NCBI GenBank assembly: GCA_028066245.1
Contig: JALCBR010000002.1
Location: 96,758-160,757 of the forward strand
Origin: Pirellulales bacterium
GTDB taxonomy: Bacteria; Planctomycetota; Planctomycetia; Pirellulales; S012-138
Direction of reading: 5' to 3'
DNA length: 64,000 bases
Positions 36,847-46,188 of the stretch are shown one piece after another. The notes under the pieces were generated by a model. That model ran no database searches and was not told the origin of the DNA. It saw only the letters and a program-made list of their open reading frames with translations. Both the position numbers and the translations under genes were made by a program. How positions within the stretch are numbered: position 1 is the stretch's first letter; each line of letters starts with the position of its first letter.

Positions 36847-36861
36847 TTGCCGCTGATGCCG

Positions 36862-38595
36862 TCACTGATTGGTCGGCGAAGCTCGCCCGCTGCGAACAGC
36901 TTCATCCAACTCCTCTATCTGCTGCGTGATTTCTTGGGCGTTAAAGGGCCAGGCATACCAAGAGAAATAGAGCTTATCCGGCAGCATTTCATAGCTGTCG
37001 CCAAAGAGGTGATTGAAAACGAAACGAAACGAGTTGACCGGCGTGATCTGTGGATAAAGGTCTTTCTGCCACGTTTTGGGTACGAAGTAGGCATTGAGGA
37101 TTGAGATCCGTTCACGCACAAAGAATGGCTGCTGCCGGGCCACCGTTTCGCGCGACCGCAGCGAAGCCGAACCATGATCTGATTGCAGAATGATGATTGG
37201 CGGTCGTTCGGATTTCGCCATGATTTCATCGATTGTGTCACGGATTCTCGTGCTCGCGTACGCAAGTTGGTCCGTGTAGGACTTTTTATCTTGCCATGGG
37301 TTGGCTTCGCCTTTCTCACGCTCAAAGTTCAGTTCAGGTGACACGTCAGATCGACGGTTGCCGTGAGCATCAAAAACGTAGGGGTGGTGAGGCAAAATGA
37401 AGTGTGCAAAAGCGAATGTCGGAGCTGGATCGTTCGGCACATCGCAGAGTTTCTCGAACATCAACTCGTGTGTATCGGCGGCTGTGGGCGCAAGTGGGCG
37501 AAAGGCAGTTGTTCGCAAGAACAGGCCCATAAACTCGCGTTGCAGAAATTCCGGTTCCAACGTGTATGTCACATCCGCATAGTCAGAGCTGTGAGTTGCG
37601 CGCCAACTCGTAGCGAAGTGCACAACCCGGTAGCCTCGATCTTTGAGTGTTGCTGCGACTTTATTTTTGCTCGTTAGCCTCACCATCGGGTCGTAGTTGG
37701 TGTATTTCCAACCGTAGCGTTCAAATTCCGGCGTCAGGTAACGCATATTGAGCGCAGACGGCAATGAGAGAATGGTCATTGCGTAGTTTGCATGGCTTTC
37801 GTCAGCCACGTAGAAACCGCGATCGCGGAGAGAGTTAATGAAGCTTGAGTTGTCGTAGTCAAACAGCTCCTGCAAGATGTCCGCGCGCGCATAGCCGTCC
37901 AGAATGATGTAGTAGATGTCCGGCAACTGGTCTGAGCTAACGGCTTCCGCTTTGCTATCGGGAGCTAATGTCTCGAATGAAGCCAACTGGACGCCGGAGT
38001 TCGGCGCGTCTGCCGACGAATCGCGCTCCAGTGTCATCTCTTTTTGCCGTTTTTTCGCGGCTTTTCGTCGATCTTTCTCGGCTTCTTGTTCTGCGATCTC
38101 GCGCTGATCCTTGCAGTAGTGCTTATATTCGTGCACGAAGTTGCGCGTACATACGGCGAAGAGTATCGCCGTGGTCAGCGCTGCGAATTGCGTAAACGAC
38201 TTCAGTTGCAGTCGCGTCCGCCACAGCCAGGTGATGCCTGCGAGCGCCAATGCGGCATAAACCGCGTAGAGCGGGTAGAGCAATTGGCGGATTTGCGTTA
38301 GCTCCATCGCTTCCCACAGCAGGTCAAAGATCCGGCCGAACGTGAAGAAGAGCAACATCACCCAGCCGGTCATGGCAGCCACGTGACGTCCCTTGCGGCA
38401 AATCAGCAGCAAAACACAAAAGATAAGAGTTGCCAAAGCAACAGACGCAAACAGTGCGATCATTGTCGATCGCGAATCGATATCGTGGGCGTTCTCGGCA
38501 GCGAGGTGCAACGCTGGAACTGCCGCAAGCAAGAGCGGATAGATCAGCAGGACTCTTGAATTTGCCAGCCGTTCTGTGAAGCTCGGACGATTCAT
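36862..38595 (-). CDS. Membrane-anchored sulfatase/phosphoethanolamine-transferase-fold protein
   Basis: The 577-residue product has five to six N-terminal membrane helices (about 15-190), then a Lys/Arg/Glu-rich cytoplasmic-looking linker (EAEKDRRKAAKKRQKEM). A sulfatase-fold extracytoplasmic domain follows from about 235. Metal-binding blocks are DIYYIILDGYARAD, YAMTILSLPSALNM (with a Thr/Ser nucleophile where sulfatases have Cys/Ser), HFILPHHPYVFD and ILQSDHGSAS. The arrangement matches the EptA/LtaS group more than arylsulfatases, so an envelope phospho-transferase is likely; the donor and acceptor are not known. It starts with ATGA overlap on the methyltransferase gene, implying coupling. 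Confidence 0.86.
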   Translation of the reverse strand: MNRPSFTERLANSRVLLIYPLLLAAVPALHLAAENAHDIDSRSTMIALFASVALATLIFCVLLLICRKGRHVAAMTGWVMLLFFTFGRIFDLLWEAMELTQIRQLLYPLYAVYAALALAGITWLWRTRLQLKSFTQFAALTTAILFAVCTRNFVHEYKHYCKDQREIAEQEAEKDRRKAAKKRQKEMTLERDSSADAPNSGVQLASFETLAPDSKAEAVSSDQLPDIYYIILDGYARADILQELFDYDNSSFINSLRDRGFYVADESHANYAMTILSLPSALNMRYLTPEFERYGWKYTNYDPMVRLTSKNKVAATLKDRGYRVVHFATSWRATHSSDYADVTYTLEPEFLQREFMGLFLRTTAFRPLAPTAADTHELMFEKLCDVPNDPAPTFAFAHFILPHHPYVFDAHGNRRSDVSPELNFEREKGEANPWQDKKSYTDQLAYASTRIRDTIDEIMAKSERPPIIILQSDHGSASLRSRETVARQQPFFVRERISILNAYFVPKTWQKDLYPQITPVNSFRFVFNHLFGDSYEMLPDKLYFSWYAWPFNAQEITQQIEELDEAVRSGRASPTNQ

Positions 38596-40046
38596 TTTCG
38601 CTTCAAGATGTAAAGGGACCGCTCTGTTTCTGGGATCTGGACAAAACCCGATATCATGAAGTCTGTCTTGAAAGCAGCTTCAAAGCCTGCCCGTGTATAC
38701 TCGGCAAACACATCTTCGCGGGCAGAGAGCAGGCGCCTGACTTGGGAATCTTCTTTCGGTACGAATTCGACGATCAGCGTTTCCCCCAGGGAGGCCGCGT
38801 AGCGGCTGATGTGCCCAAGCGGAACATTCGCGCCAATGGACAGGTGATGGATGAGTCCCAACATCATCACGACATCGACCTTGGCGCGCGCAGCGCGACG
38901 GGCCAGTGAGTGTCGTTCCTGATGGGCCCATCCCAGATCAGGCGATGGGTTGGTCAAATCCAACAGCAAAGGCAAGATCCTCTGTTCACCCGATTGCTTG
39001 CCCGCTTCGTATGCCGCCTGGACACAGTTGTGATCCAAATCCCAAGCGATCGTATGAGCACCCTGTTCTGCAGCGATCCGGCTGAACGCGCCGTTGTTGG
39101 CGCCGAGGTCCCAAACTGTTGTTGGAGCCAATTCGCGCAGCATGTCTGTGATGATGGCATGCTTGGCTGAGAAGGCAGCTTCGCTGTAATTCAACATGGA
39201 GTCATAGTACTCGGACCAAGTGGACCGGCTTCTGCGCATCTTCAAGCCCGCAACGGTCGACTCCAAATGCTCAAGCATTCGTTTGAGCTGCCGATTGCTC
39301 AGCTGGCCGCCGCGCGCCTGACTTGCCTGGCCTGCGGAGGCAAACCGCCGCAAAAATCGAGCATGAGCGTGGACGTGCAAACCGAGTCCAAGCCCCAGTT
39401 GCGTCCGCCAGGGCAACAGCTTAGCGGCTAGGTTGAGGTCAATCCCATCGAGTTGGTTGCGGAACAAACCGCAGAGGGCCGGATCCACTTTCGCCATCAG
39501 TGCTAATGGCGCAAGAAAGTGTTGGCAGAACTGGCGGTAGGCGATCCAGGGTTGACCCGGCTTGTATTGCTCAAACGAAAGCGTATCGATCAGCGCCCAA
39601 GTGCCGCGCCGAGGCTGAACGTTGAACGCACTTGCGTCGCGCAATGTCATGCCGTGTTTGAGTGCCTTCTGCTGCATCCGCAGTGTTGCTAATGCCGCAT
39701 CTTGCAACTGCGCGAATGACCATTCATACGGATAGCTGATAAACGGAAGTTGTTCCGGATATAGAATCCGATGGGCTTGGCTGGTGTCAAAGATCGGTTC
39801 GGCGACTTCTTCATGCGGAATCATGAGTCCGTCGGCAAGAAGCTCTTCGTACAACCCTGTTGTGTGTAGAAGGCCGTACTCGCGCGCAAAGGAACGATTC
39901 ACCTGCCGAAAGATCTTGCCGCCAAATGAGAAGACGCATCCGGCTGGATCTCGCCAAGAGGCGGAATCACGGTGGTATGGCTCATCTGCGATTTCCTTGG
40001 TGAGAGGCGCAGGCCCAGCAAACGCATTCACCGGCGAAGTCTTCAT
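38592..40046 (-). CDS. Class I SAM-dependent methyltransferase, NoeA-like
   Basis: The 484-residue product has an N-terminal portion of about 270 residues of a kind found in NoeA-like proteins. It includes ASWRDPAGCVFSFGGKIFRQVN and MTLRDASAFNVQPRRGTW; the latter looks like a kinase-fold remnant. A Rossmann methyltransferase domain follows: VWDLGANNGAFSRIAAEQG (SAM motif I), AWDLDHNCVQAAYEA, and DVVMMLGLIHHLSIG. The track starts at a TTG (40082); ATG 40046 with GGACG upstream fits better. The stop overlaps the sulfatase-fold start (ATGA), and a small membrane protein gene lies upstream on the same strand, so three genes form a unit. A role in surface-glycan or lipid modification is inferred from that context. 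Confidence 0.85.
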   Translation of the reverse strand: MKTSPVNAFAGPAPLTKEIADEPYHRDSASWRDPAGCVFSFGGKIFRQVNRSFAREYGLLHTTGLYEELLADGLMIPHEEVAEPIFDTSQAHRILYPEQLPFISYPYEWSFAQLQDAALATLRMQQKALKHGMTLRDASAFNVQPRRGTWALIDTLSFEQYKPGQPWIAYRQFCQHFLAPLALMAKVDPALCGLFRNQLDGIDLNLAAKLLPWRTQLGLGLGLHVHAHARFLRRFASAGQASQARGGQLSNRQLKRMLEHLESTVAGLKMRRSRSTWSEYYDSMLNYSEAAFSAKHAIITDMLRELAPTTVWDLGANNGAFSRIAAEQGAHTIAWDLDHNCVQAAYEAGKQSGEQRILPLLLDLTNPSPDLGWAHQERHSLARRAARAKVDVVMMLGLIHHLSIGANVPLGHISRYAASLGETLIVEFVPKEDSQVRRLLSAREDVFAEYTRAGFEAAFKTDFMISGFVQIPETERSLYILKRK

Positions 40047-40252
40047 GACAATTCGTCCAATATGAAACGTATCTTTTGACAACCTGTGCTTTCACCAGCG
40101 GCTATGTGAATCCCTCGGGTGGATCTCAAAGCTTGGGTTTCCAAAGCATGGAGCAACTGTGCCGCGCTTTGCGAGCCGCGCGAAATTCGCATTTGGCTTG
40201 GGCGGAACCACACCGCGAGGGCGCCCCTCAACCAGCTGCTATGTTTCGATGA

Positions 40253-40411
40253 TCATTTGGCGCGTTGAAACATCCGCCCTAAGAACGAGAAAGGACGGAC
40301 CAACACTCGACGAAAAAAGAAAGCTCCACTAGCTACGATCGCAATCAAGCATTGCACGGCCAATGACCCTGACATGGGGTCAAGGTAAGCGATGAAAAAT
40401 GACTCGGGCAT
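40253..40411 (-). CDS. Small membrane protein, 52 residues, YLDPxxGS type
   Basis: This gene is too short for the ORF track. It reads MPESFFIAYLDPMSGSLAVQ and then one hydrophobic helix (CLIAIVASGAFFF), ending in a basic tail (RRVLVRP...MFQRAK). The start has a very clear AAGGAG ribosome-binding site eight bases upstream of ATG 40411. Short proteins with a YLDPGxGSLxxQ N-terminus and one helix recur upstream of sulfatase or phosphotransferase genes in many bacteria; I recall the pattern but cannot cite an accession. The methyltransferase start follows 206 bases later on the same strand. I infer a helper or anchor for the sulfatase-fold enzyme. Confidence 0.8.
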   Translation of the reverse strand: MPESFFIAYLDPMSGSLAVQCLIAIVASGAFFFRRVLVRPFSFLGRMFQRAK

Positions 40412-40761
40412 ACCACACGCTCCTTCACATGGTTTGCAGTTGGTGGGATTGCGAATCCTACGCCGGAGCCTGAGATGGAGAAAAGATCACTTCGTGCTTG
40501 CGCCAGCAAGGTAAAGGTTCGTGCGAATGCAAGTTGAATCCAACAAGGGGTCTTGGTGTTGCTTTCAATGCTGTCGCGTCAAGCTGTACTTGGCGTGTGC
40601 TGCGAGGCATGCGAACATCACAGCTCTCACACGTACGGGCGAAATTGTCATTGGTCAAGTTCGCGCTAGATGGCGTGAGAACTGTCAGGCGCGCTTTCTC
40701 ATCGGCCCCGACGCCGCTAGACTGTTAACAGTCCGCTTGCGTACTCAAAACACAGAGCTCC
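40412..40761. other. Divergent intergenic region with one lone repeat core
   Basis: The 350 bases lie between the small membrane protein gene (minus) and the second penicillin-acylase gene (plus). They contain the lone core of the intergenic repeat at 40632-40659 and otherwise no defensible gene; the ORFs 40458-40658 and 40498-40838 overlap that core. Confidence 0.5.
40632..40659 (+). repeat. Lone core of the intergenic repeat
   Basis: CGTACGGGCGAAATTgTCAT and its following bases match the 28-base arm of the repeat at 26 of 28 positions or so. The sequence after it does not follow the 224-base centre of copies A and B, so it is an isolated arm. It lies about 100 bases before the ATG of the penicillin-acylase gene. 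Confidence 0.75.
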
Positions 40762-43014
40762 ATGCGTCGCGTTCGCCTGAAACACAATCGCCGCCCGTTT
40801 CTGGCCTACCGCGATTCGCACGGCGTGCCGCGGATTGAAGCTGAGTCGTACGCGTCAGCTCTGTACGGCTTGGGCTACATGCAGGCGCTCGATCGTCCTA
40901 CGCAGATCTTGTTTGCCAGAGCCGTCGCACAGGGGCGTTCGGCAGAATTGATCTCTGACAACGAAAACCTGTTGGAGATGGATCGTTTCTTTCGCCGGGT
41001 TGGCCTATACCTTAACCTCAAGCGCGAAGTTGAATTGCTGGACGAGACGGTCCGTCACAACTTGGAGGCCTTTTGCGAAGGACTCAATGACAGCATGTTG
41101 CCCACGCGGAGGTCACTGCCGATGTGGGCGGTTGGCTTTCAGCCGGAGCCCTGGGATGTGGAAGGGGTCCTGCTGATTGGAAATTTGCTAAATTTCAACG
41201 GCCTGGCCGTTGGGCAGCAGCAGAGCGAACGATTGATCCTGGAGATGGTGCAGGAGGGAATTGAAGAGAAACGTCTGCGGGAACTCTTCTCTCCTTTACT
41301 AGACGATGCGGACCTGGACCTGTTGCGGCAGGTCAAGATTTCCAGCCAGCTTTCTGATGAAGCGCTCGAGCTGATCACCGATCTGCCGAGATTGGCCGGG
41401 AGTAACGCCTGGGCGATCATGCCTAACCGCAGCGAATCCGGCGGCGCACTCCTGGCTGCGGACCCTCACTTGGAGATTAACCGCTTGCCGGCCATTTGGT
41501 ACGAGGCCGTGTTGCAGTTCGGCGACCGCTATTTGATGGGAGCGACATTGCCTGGCTGTCCGACTTTTGGCGTTGGTCGAACTGCGGACGTTGCTTGGGG
41601 CGTCACGTACCTTAAGGGTGACACCAGCGATTACTTCATCGAAGACGTGCGCCAGCACGAGGGCAATTGGCAATATCGTCGCGGTGAATCTTGGCATGAC
41701 TTTGATGTTCGTAGTGAGATTATTCGCCGCAAAGGAACCGGCGAACCCCACGTGTTCCATGTGTATTCCAATGATCAAGGAACTCTGGAGGGCGATCCCA
41801 ATCAGTTGGGACCTGGCTATCAACTGCTAGTTTCCTGGATTGGCGATCACGAAGGCGTCGGTCGGTCCGTGGCAACTTGGGTTAGCTTGGTCGAAGCGAC
41901 TTCTGCCCGAGAGGCCATGAACTTGGTGAGAGAATGCCCTCAACCAACGTTGACTTGGGTATTTGCCGATCGTCGCGGACATGTCGGGCAACAATCGGCC
42001 GGTTGGTTTCCCAAACGGGCTCCAGGTTGCAACGGTGCCGTTCCGCCGCCGGCGTGGGATGAAACCAACCATTGGCGCGGCAGGCTTTCAAATCACATGT
42101 TGCCCTCGGAGTTTGATCCGCCGCGCGGCTTCGTCGCCACAGCCAATGAACCGATCAATCCCGAAGCCGGACCGAAGTTGGTCACGTTACCGACACCAGA
42201 CTACCGCAAGCGACGCCTCGACGAAGAATTGCAGAAACTCCCGCAAGCAACCATCCGGGACATGCAGCGATTGCAGTATGACGTCGTCAACGTTCAAGCT
42301 CGCGATCTGCTCGAAGTCTTCTTGCCGCACTTGCCTGATGGTGAAGTCAAAGAGAAGCTCTCCGCTTGGGACTACAGCTATGACCCTACCAGCGTTGAAG
42401 CCACGATTTTCACGCGACTGTATCGGCAGGTGTTGGTGGAGATCTTTGGTCAAGATCCTCAGCGTGGCGGCATCGGTTGGCGGCGAATTGTCTATCTCGC
42501 CAGCCGAACCGGTTTCTCAACCATGATGGTCACCTGCATTGACCGCGTGCTGATGCAGGAAGATTCATCCTGGTGGGCACCGGGAACCAAAGAACTTCTC
42601 ATCACTGCCGCCGGCGTGCACCTGGATGAGGAATTGAAAAAGAAACCCGCTGCGGCTTGGCGAGAGACGAACGCATTCCGCTTCACCAATCGATTCTTTG
42701 AAGGAACGCTTGTGGGTAAAGCGTTGGGCTTTCACACCGGAGATCGAGCAATGCCCGGCTGCTTTGCCACGCTCTTTCAGGGGCACTTACTCAAAGTCGC
42801 ACAGCGCGAGGCGACGTTCGCTCCGTCGTATCACTTCGTCACGGATTTGAACACGGACGACGCCTGGACCAATCTGCCCGGCGGGCCCAGCGAAAGCCGT
42901 TTCTCAAAGTACTATCGCAGTGACATCCCGTTGTGGGAGACTGGTGAGTACAAACACTTGGACGCATGGCCGCACGAAGAAGAGGAAGCGGATGAAGAAG
43001 AGGACGGAGAGTAG
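40762..43014 (+). CDS. Penicillin-acylase-family hydrolase, cytoplasmic-looking (paralogue 2)
   Basis: The 750-residue product resembles the 23146-25431 protein throughout. RPFLAYRDSHGVPRIEAES begins the alpha chain; the cleavage site is before Ser214 in LAGSNAWAIMPNRSESGG. ADPHLEINRLPAIWYEAVL and GRTADVAWGVTYLKGD lie in the beta chain. The second residue after Ser is Ala where paralogue 1 has Asn. No signal peptide is visible (MRRVRLKHNRR). The C-terminus is strikingly acidic (EEEEADEEEDGE). The substrate is unknown. It is divergent from the YLDP/methyltransferase/sulfatase unit and converges with the DUF87 ATPase gene (23 bases between stops). Confidence 0.87.
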   Translation: MRRVRLKHNRRPFLAYRDSHGVPRIEAESYASALYGLGYMQALDRPTQILFARAVAQGRSAELISDNENLLEMDRFFRRVGLYLNLKREVELLDETVRHNLEAFCEGLNDSMLPTRRSLPMWAVGFQPEPWDVEGVLLIGNLLNFNGLAVGQQQSERLILEMVQEGIEEKRLRELFSPLLDDADLDLLRQVKISSQLSDEALELITDLPRLAGSNAWAIMPNRSESGGALLAADPHLEINRLPAIWYEAVLQFGDRYLMGATLPGCPTFGVGRTADVAWGVTYLKGDTSDYFIEDVRQHEGNWQYRRGESWHDFDVRSEIIRRKGTGEPHVFHVYSNDQGTLEGDPNQLGPGYQLLVSWIGDHEGVGRSVATWVSLVEATSAREAMNLVRECPQPTLTWVFADRRGHVGQQSAGWFPKRAPGCNGAVPPPAWDETNHWRGRLSNHMLPSEFDPPRGFVATANEPINPEAGPKLVTLPTPDYRKRRLDEELQKLPQATIRDMQRLQYDVVNVQARDLLEVFLPHLPDGEVKEKLSAWDYSYDPTSVEATIFTRLYRQVLVEIFGQDPQRGGIGWRRIVYLASRTGFSTMMVTCIDRVLMQEDSSWWAPGTKELLITAAGVHLDEELKKKPAAAWRETNAFRFTNRFFEGTLVGKALGFHTGDRAMPGCFATLFQGHLLKVAQREATFAPSYHFVTDLNTDDAWTNLPGGPSESRFSKYYRSDIPLWETGEYKHLDAWPHEEEEADEEEDGE

Positions 43015-43036
43015 GAAGACTCAATCGCACAAGTCG

Positions 43037-45691
43037 TTATGAGTCCAGCGCTGTTGCGGGCGCTACAATTGTTGACGTTGTGAACGCCGGGGTCATTGTT
43101 CCGCTTGTGACTTCTTCTTGCCACGGTGTCCAGAGTAGCGCGAGAGCGTCGATGATGATGTCCGATTTGCGCGGTGGCAGGGAGATGGTTTGCAGCGCGT
43201 GTTCTTGGGTGGATGTCATTGATTGAATGCGTTCCGTCTCGGTTTTAAGTTGAGCCTCGGCGTCTTTGAGTTCCTGTTGCAGTGCTTCGACTTTCTCTTC
43301 CGCTCGCTTGACGTCTCCGCGTTCGCTGGCAGTTCGGCTGACCTTACGCATCGATGATCCGGCGTGGTTGACGTTGGTGCGACTTGCCCATTTGCGGCCG
43401 AGGACAGCACCCAAGATTGACGAGCTGATCGAGATGACCGAATCAGCCTGCTTCTCCTGGTATTGCGCTTGTTCGCGTTCCACGCGAGCTTCAGCGTCTT
43501 CAATTTTCCGTTTGAGTTTAGCAAACTTTTCCGCGTATTTGTCGCGGAGTTTCTCAAGCTGTTCGTCGCGCTCTTCGAACGCTTTCTGCCTGAGCTGGAT
43601 GCGAAACTCGGCTTCGCTTTCTCCGGGCGCGGAATGGGTTTTCCACCTGGGCGAAGAAAAGACCTGCAACCGCTGTGAACGATAGAGTGTGTCACGTAGA
43701 GCTCGCTGGCACGATGCCAGCCCTCGTGAACGAATCACGGCGTCAGGAAGTGGCGCATAGCTTACAGAGACATTTTCTGCGGTCCCGGCGGGATCAACGT
43801 TTACCGGGAACTTAGTCGGCCATGGTTTGAGCGCAGTCCACAATTCTCCGGCGCTCACGTCCGGATCCAACGGCGCGAAGAATTTGGCAGTTTCCCAATG
43901 ATCGACGCGGCATCCGGCGCGAATGTAGTGAAGCTGAACCGTTGCAACCAAAGCTGGACGGAAGATCAATCGTGCATCGCTCGCCAGCTCAGTGGAGACC
44001 GGAAGGAATCGTTCTTCCAGGCCGGACGCAAGAATCGGGCGATTGCTGGCTGAATGCGCCGTGGTTGCCGAATTTGTGTCGAACTTCTTCTTAATGGGGG
44101 ACTTGGTCTGTCGCGAGCCGGCGTTCGTCCGAGCCGACTCTGGCTTGCCAACTGCCACGGGGGTCAGGTCCGAAAACAGTTCATCCTCCGCCGAACTTGT
44201 CTGGCTCGCGATTGCACTTTCCTCCTGCCGTGTGTCTTTTGTTTCTTTCCTCTGATCTCCGTCGCCCTCAGTGTGTGTTAACTTTTGAATCTGTGTGCGC
44301 GTCAAGGGGCCTGCCAGAAATGAAAGCGCCCAACGCGTCTTGAAAATGGCTGGCGCATCTTCATGGACGTTGTTCATCAAGAACACGCGCTGACCCAGGC
44401 CGGCGAGCGTGGCTTCCATATCGCTACGATCAAACGTTGCTCCTGTAGATGCGGAAGCTCCTTCCAAGCCTTCCAGGACACGCGCTTTGTCGCGTTCGGT
44501 TTGGAGCCTTCCCAAGAACCAGGTACCTGTGTTGGATAGGCCTTTGTAGTCAAGGTCGACGGGATTTTGGGTAGCGAGCAAAATTCCCACGCCGTGCGCC
44601 CGGGCTTGCTTGAGCAACGTGAGCATCGGTTTCTTGGATGGCGGATTGGCCGTCGGCGGAAAGTAGCCAAAGACCTCGTCCATGTAGATCAACGCGCGCA
44701 GACTACTGGTCCCTGGCTGGCGGCGGACCCATGTCAGAACTTCGTTCAACAGCATCGTGACGAAGAACATTCGCTCGGCTTCGGACAGGTGCGCGATCGA
44801 CATGATGGACAGCCGCGGTTTGGCCTCCGTCGTGTAGAGCAATCGCTGGATGTCCAGCGGTTCGCCTTCCATCCAAGTGGCAAATGCCGGTGAAGCCAGC
44901 AGGTTGTTCAACCGCAACGAAAGCGCCAGACGATCCTTGGCTGGAAAGAAAGTTTCGACGTCGATCACGCCCAGCTTGTCAAACGGTGGTTCTTGGATGC
45001 CACGGATCAAGTCCGGCAGGCTCATGTCCTGCCCTGCGCGCCACGAGTGATCTAATAGATTTGAAATCAAGATATGCTCACGGCTATTGACCGGATCCGC
45101 ATCGATATCCAATAGAGCCAACAAGCTGGAAGCAGCAGACGCCACACGTTCACGGATCGCGTCCGCGTCATGCAGTGATTCTTCTGATGGGGCGTTGAAA
45201 CTTCGCAGCACAGAAACCGGCTGACCAGCGGAACTCCCCGGTGTGTAAAGCCCCAAGTCAATCGCTTCCCGCATCCGTGCGATTCTTGCACCGTCCTGAT
45301 TCCAATCGGCCAGCCCGTTACGCCACAGTTCAGCCGTTTGTTGCGCGAACTCGTCCGGCGTGATTCCTTTTCGTTCTGCGGCGCTCTCATCGATCCACGG
45401 GCGGAAGTCTTCGGCGCGCAATTGCGGAAACGTCAGAAACAGATTCGCCAGATCGCCTTTGGGATCAATCGCGATGGCCGGCACGCCATCCAGCGCGGCT
45501 TCTTCCAGTAACGAAATACACAGCCCGGTCTTGCCGCTTCCGGTCATGCCGACGCACACGGCATGCGTGGTCAAGTCTTTGGCGTCATACAACAGCGGAG
45601 CGTTGCCGGTTTGCTCTGCGGCCATGTCATGATCGCGGCCAAGATAGAAAACGCCAAGCTTCTCGAAATCCTGAGTGTGAGGCTGTGACAT
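43037..45691 (-). CDS. HerA/DUF87-type P-loop ATPase with a C-terminal coiled coil
   Basis: The 884-residue product begins with an ATPase domain. Walker A is GMTGSGKTGLCISLLEEAA and Walker B is LIYMDEVFGYFPP. AIDPKGDLANLFLTFP and LLATQNPVDLDYKGL are typical of HerA-FtsK-like motor proteins. A central region is Ser/Thr-rich, and residues about 690-850 form a long coiled coil (LKRKIEDAEARVEREQAQYQ and VKRAEEKVEALQQELK). No partner nuclease (NurA-like) or membrane anchor is near. I infer a DNA- or protein-translocating motor; the helicase role of relatives does not settle it. The start is ATG 45691. Confidence 0.85.
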   Translation of the reverse strand: MSQPHTQDFEKLGVFYLGRDHDMAAEQTGNAPLLYDAKDLTTHAVCVGMTGSGKTGLCISLLEEAALDGVPAIAIDPKGDLANLFLTFPQLRAEDFRPWIDESAAERKGITPDEFAQQTAELWRNGLADWNQDGARIARMREAIDLGLYTPGSSAGQPVSVLRSFNAPSEESLHDADAIRERVASAASSLLALLDIDADPVNSREHILISNLLDHSWRAGQDMSLPDLIRGIQEPPFDKLGVIDVETFFPAKDRLALSLRLNNLLASPAFATWMEGEPLDIQRLLYTTEAKPRLSIMSIAHLSEAERMFFVTMLLNEVLTWVRRQPGTSSLRALIYMDEVFGYFPPTANPPSKKPMLTLLKQARAHGVGILLATQNPVDLDYKGLSNTGTWFLGRLQTERDKARVLEGLEGASASTGATFDRSDMEATLAGLGQRVFLMNNVHEDAPAIFKTRWALSFLAGPLTRTQIQKLTHTEGDGDQRKETKDTRQEESAIASQTSSAEDELFSDLTPVAVGKPESARTNAGSRQTKSPIKKKFDTNSATTAHSASNRPILASGLEERFLPVSTELASDARLIFRPALVATVQLHYIRAGCRVDHWETAKFFAPLDPDVSAGELWTALKPWPTKFPVNVDPAGTAENVSVSYAPLPDAVIRSRGLASCQRALRDTLYRSQRLQVFSSPRWKTHSAPGESEAEFRIQLRQKAFEERDEQLEKLRDKYAEKFAKLKRKIEDAEARVEREQAQYQEKQADSVISISSSILGAVLGRKWASRTNVNHAGSSMRKVSRTASERGDVKRAEEKVEALQQELKDAEAQLKTETERIQSMTSTQEHALQTISLPPRKSDIIIDALALLWTPWQEEVTSGTMTPAFTTSTIVAPATALDS

Positions 45692-46188
45692 GCGGTGGCG
45701 AATAGTCAGGGTGCGGAGATTGACGTGTGTTGCGGGTACGGCGCGATCCTCGATGTAGGCTCTAATCTAAAGCATCGATCCGCGAGCGACCATCATTGCT
45801 TTCGCGCCGATGTCTTGCCTCGGAGTGCGGTGTCGAGAGACGTTTTTTGTGTGCGTAATCGCCTGGAGAGCCGAGATTCGCGTTTGTTTGCTTGAGAATT
45901 CAAAAAATCTAGCGTGTTGCCGTATCGCAACGGTATCCCATCGCCGCGCTGAGTTCATTATGAATCTGAATGCGCGGATTGTTGTTTCTTGGCAACATGC
46001 AAATCGTTCACAGCGGCTCGTCTGCTCGCTGTCAACCATCTGTGAGCTATGCTTGATTCAATCGCCATTCCGCGACCATTTCAGCGGCATTCGCCACCAT
46101 CCCGTTCACGCGTCACAGTGTCGTCAAACCCGCAGCCACGTTCGTTTGCACGTGCTTCTGTGGGTCGGCAGCAAGTGAGAGGGCTAAC
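45692..46188. other. Divergent intergenic region of about 500 bases
   Basis: It should hold promoters for the ATPase gene (minus) and the TadG-like gene (plus). I see a short inverted repeat GTTGC-CGTATC-GCAAC at 45916-45931 and no convincing ORF or terminator. The 122-residue ORF 45810-46178 is a shadow frame with no family features. Confidence 0.45.

Noticed and set aside
45838-45850. Run of six T after a weak stem near 45820-45840
   Set aside because: The stem is only about 4 bp, too short for a terminator, and it lies in a divergent promoter region.
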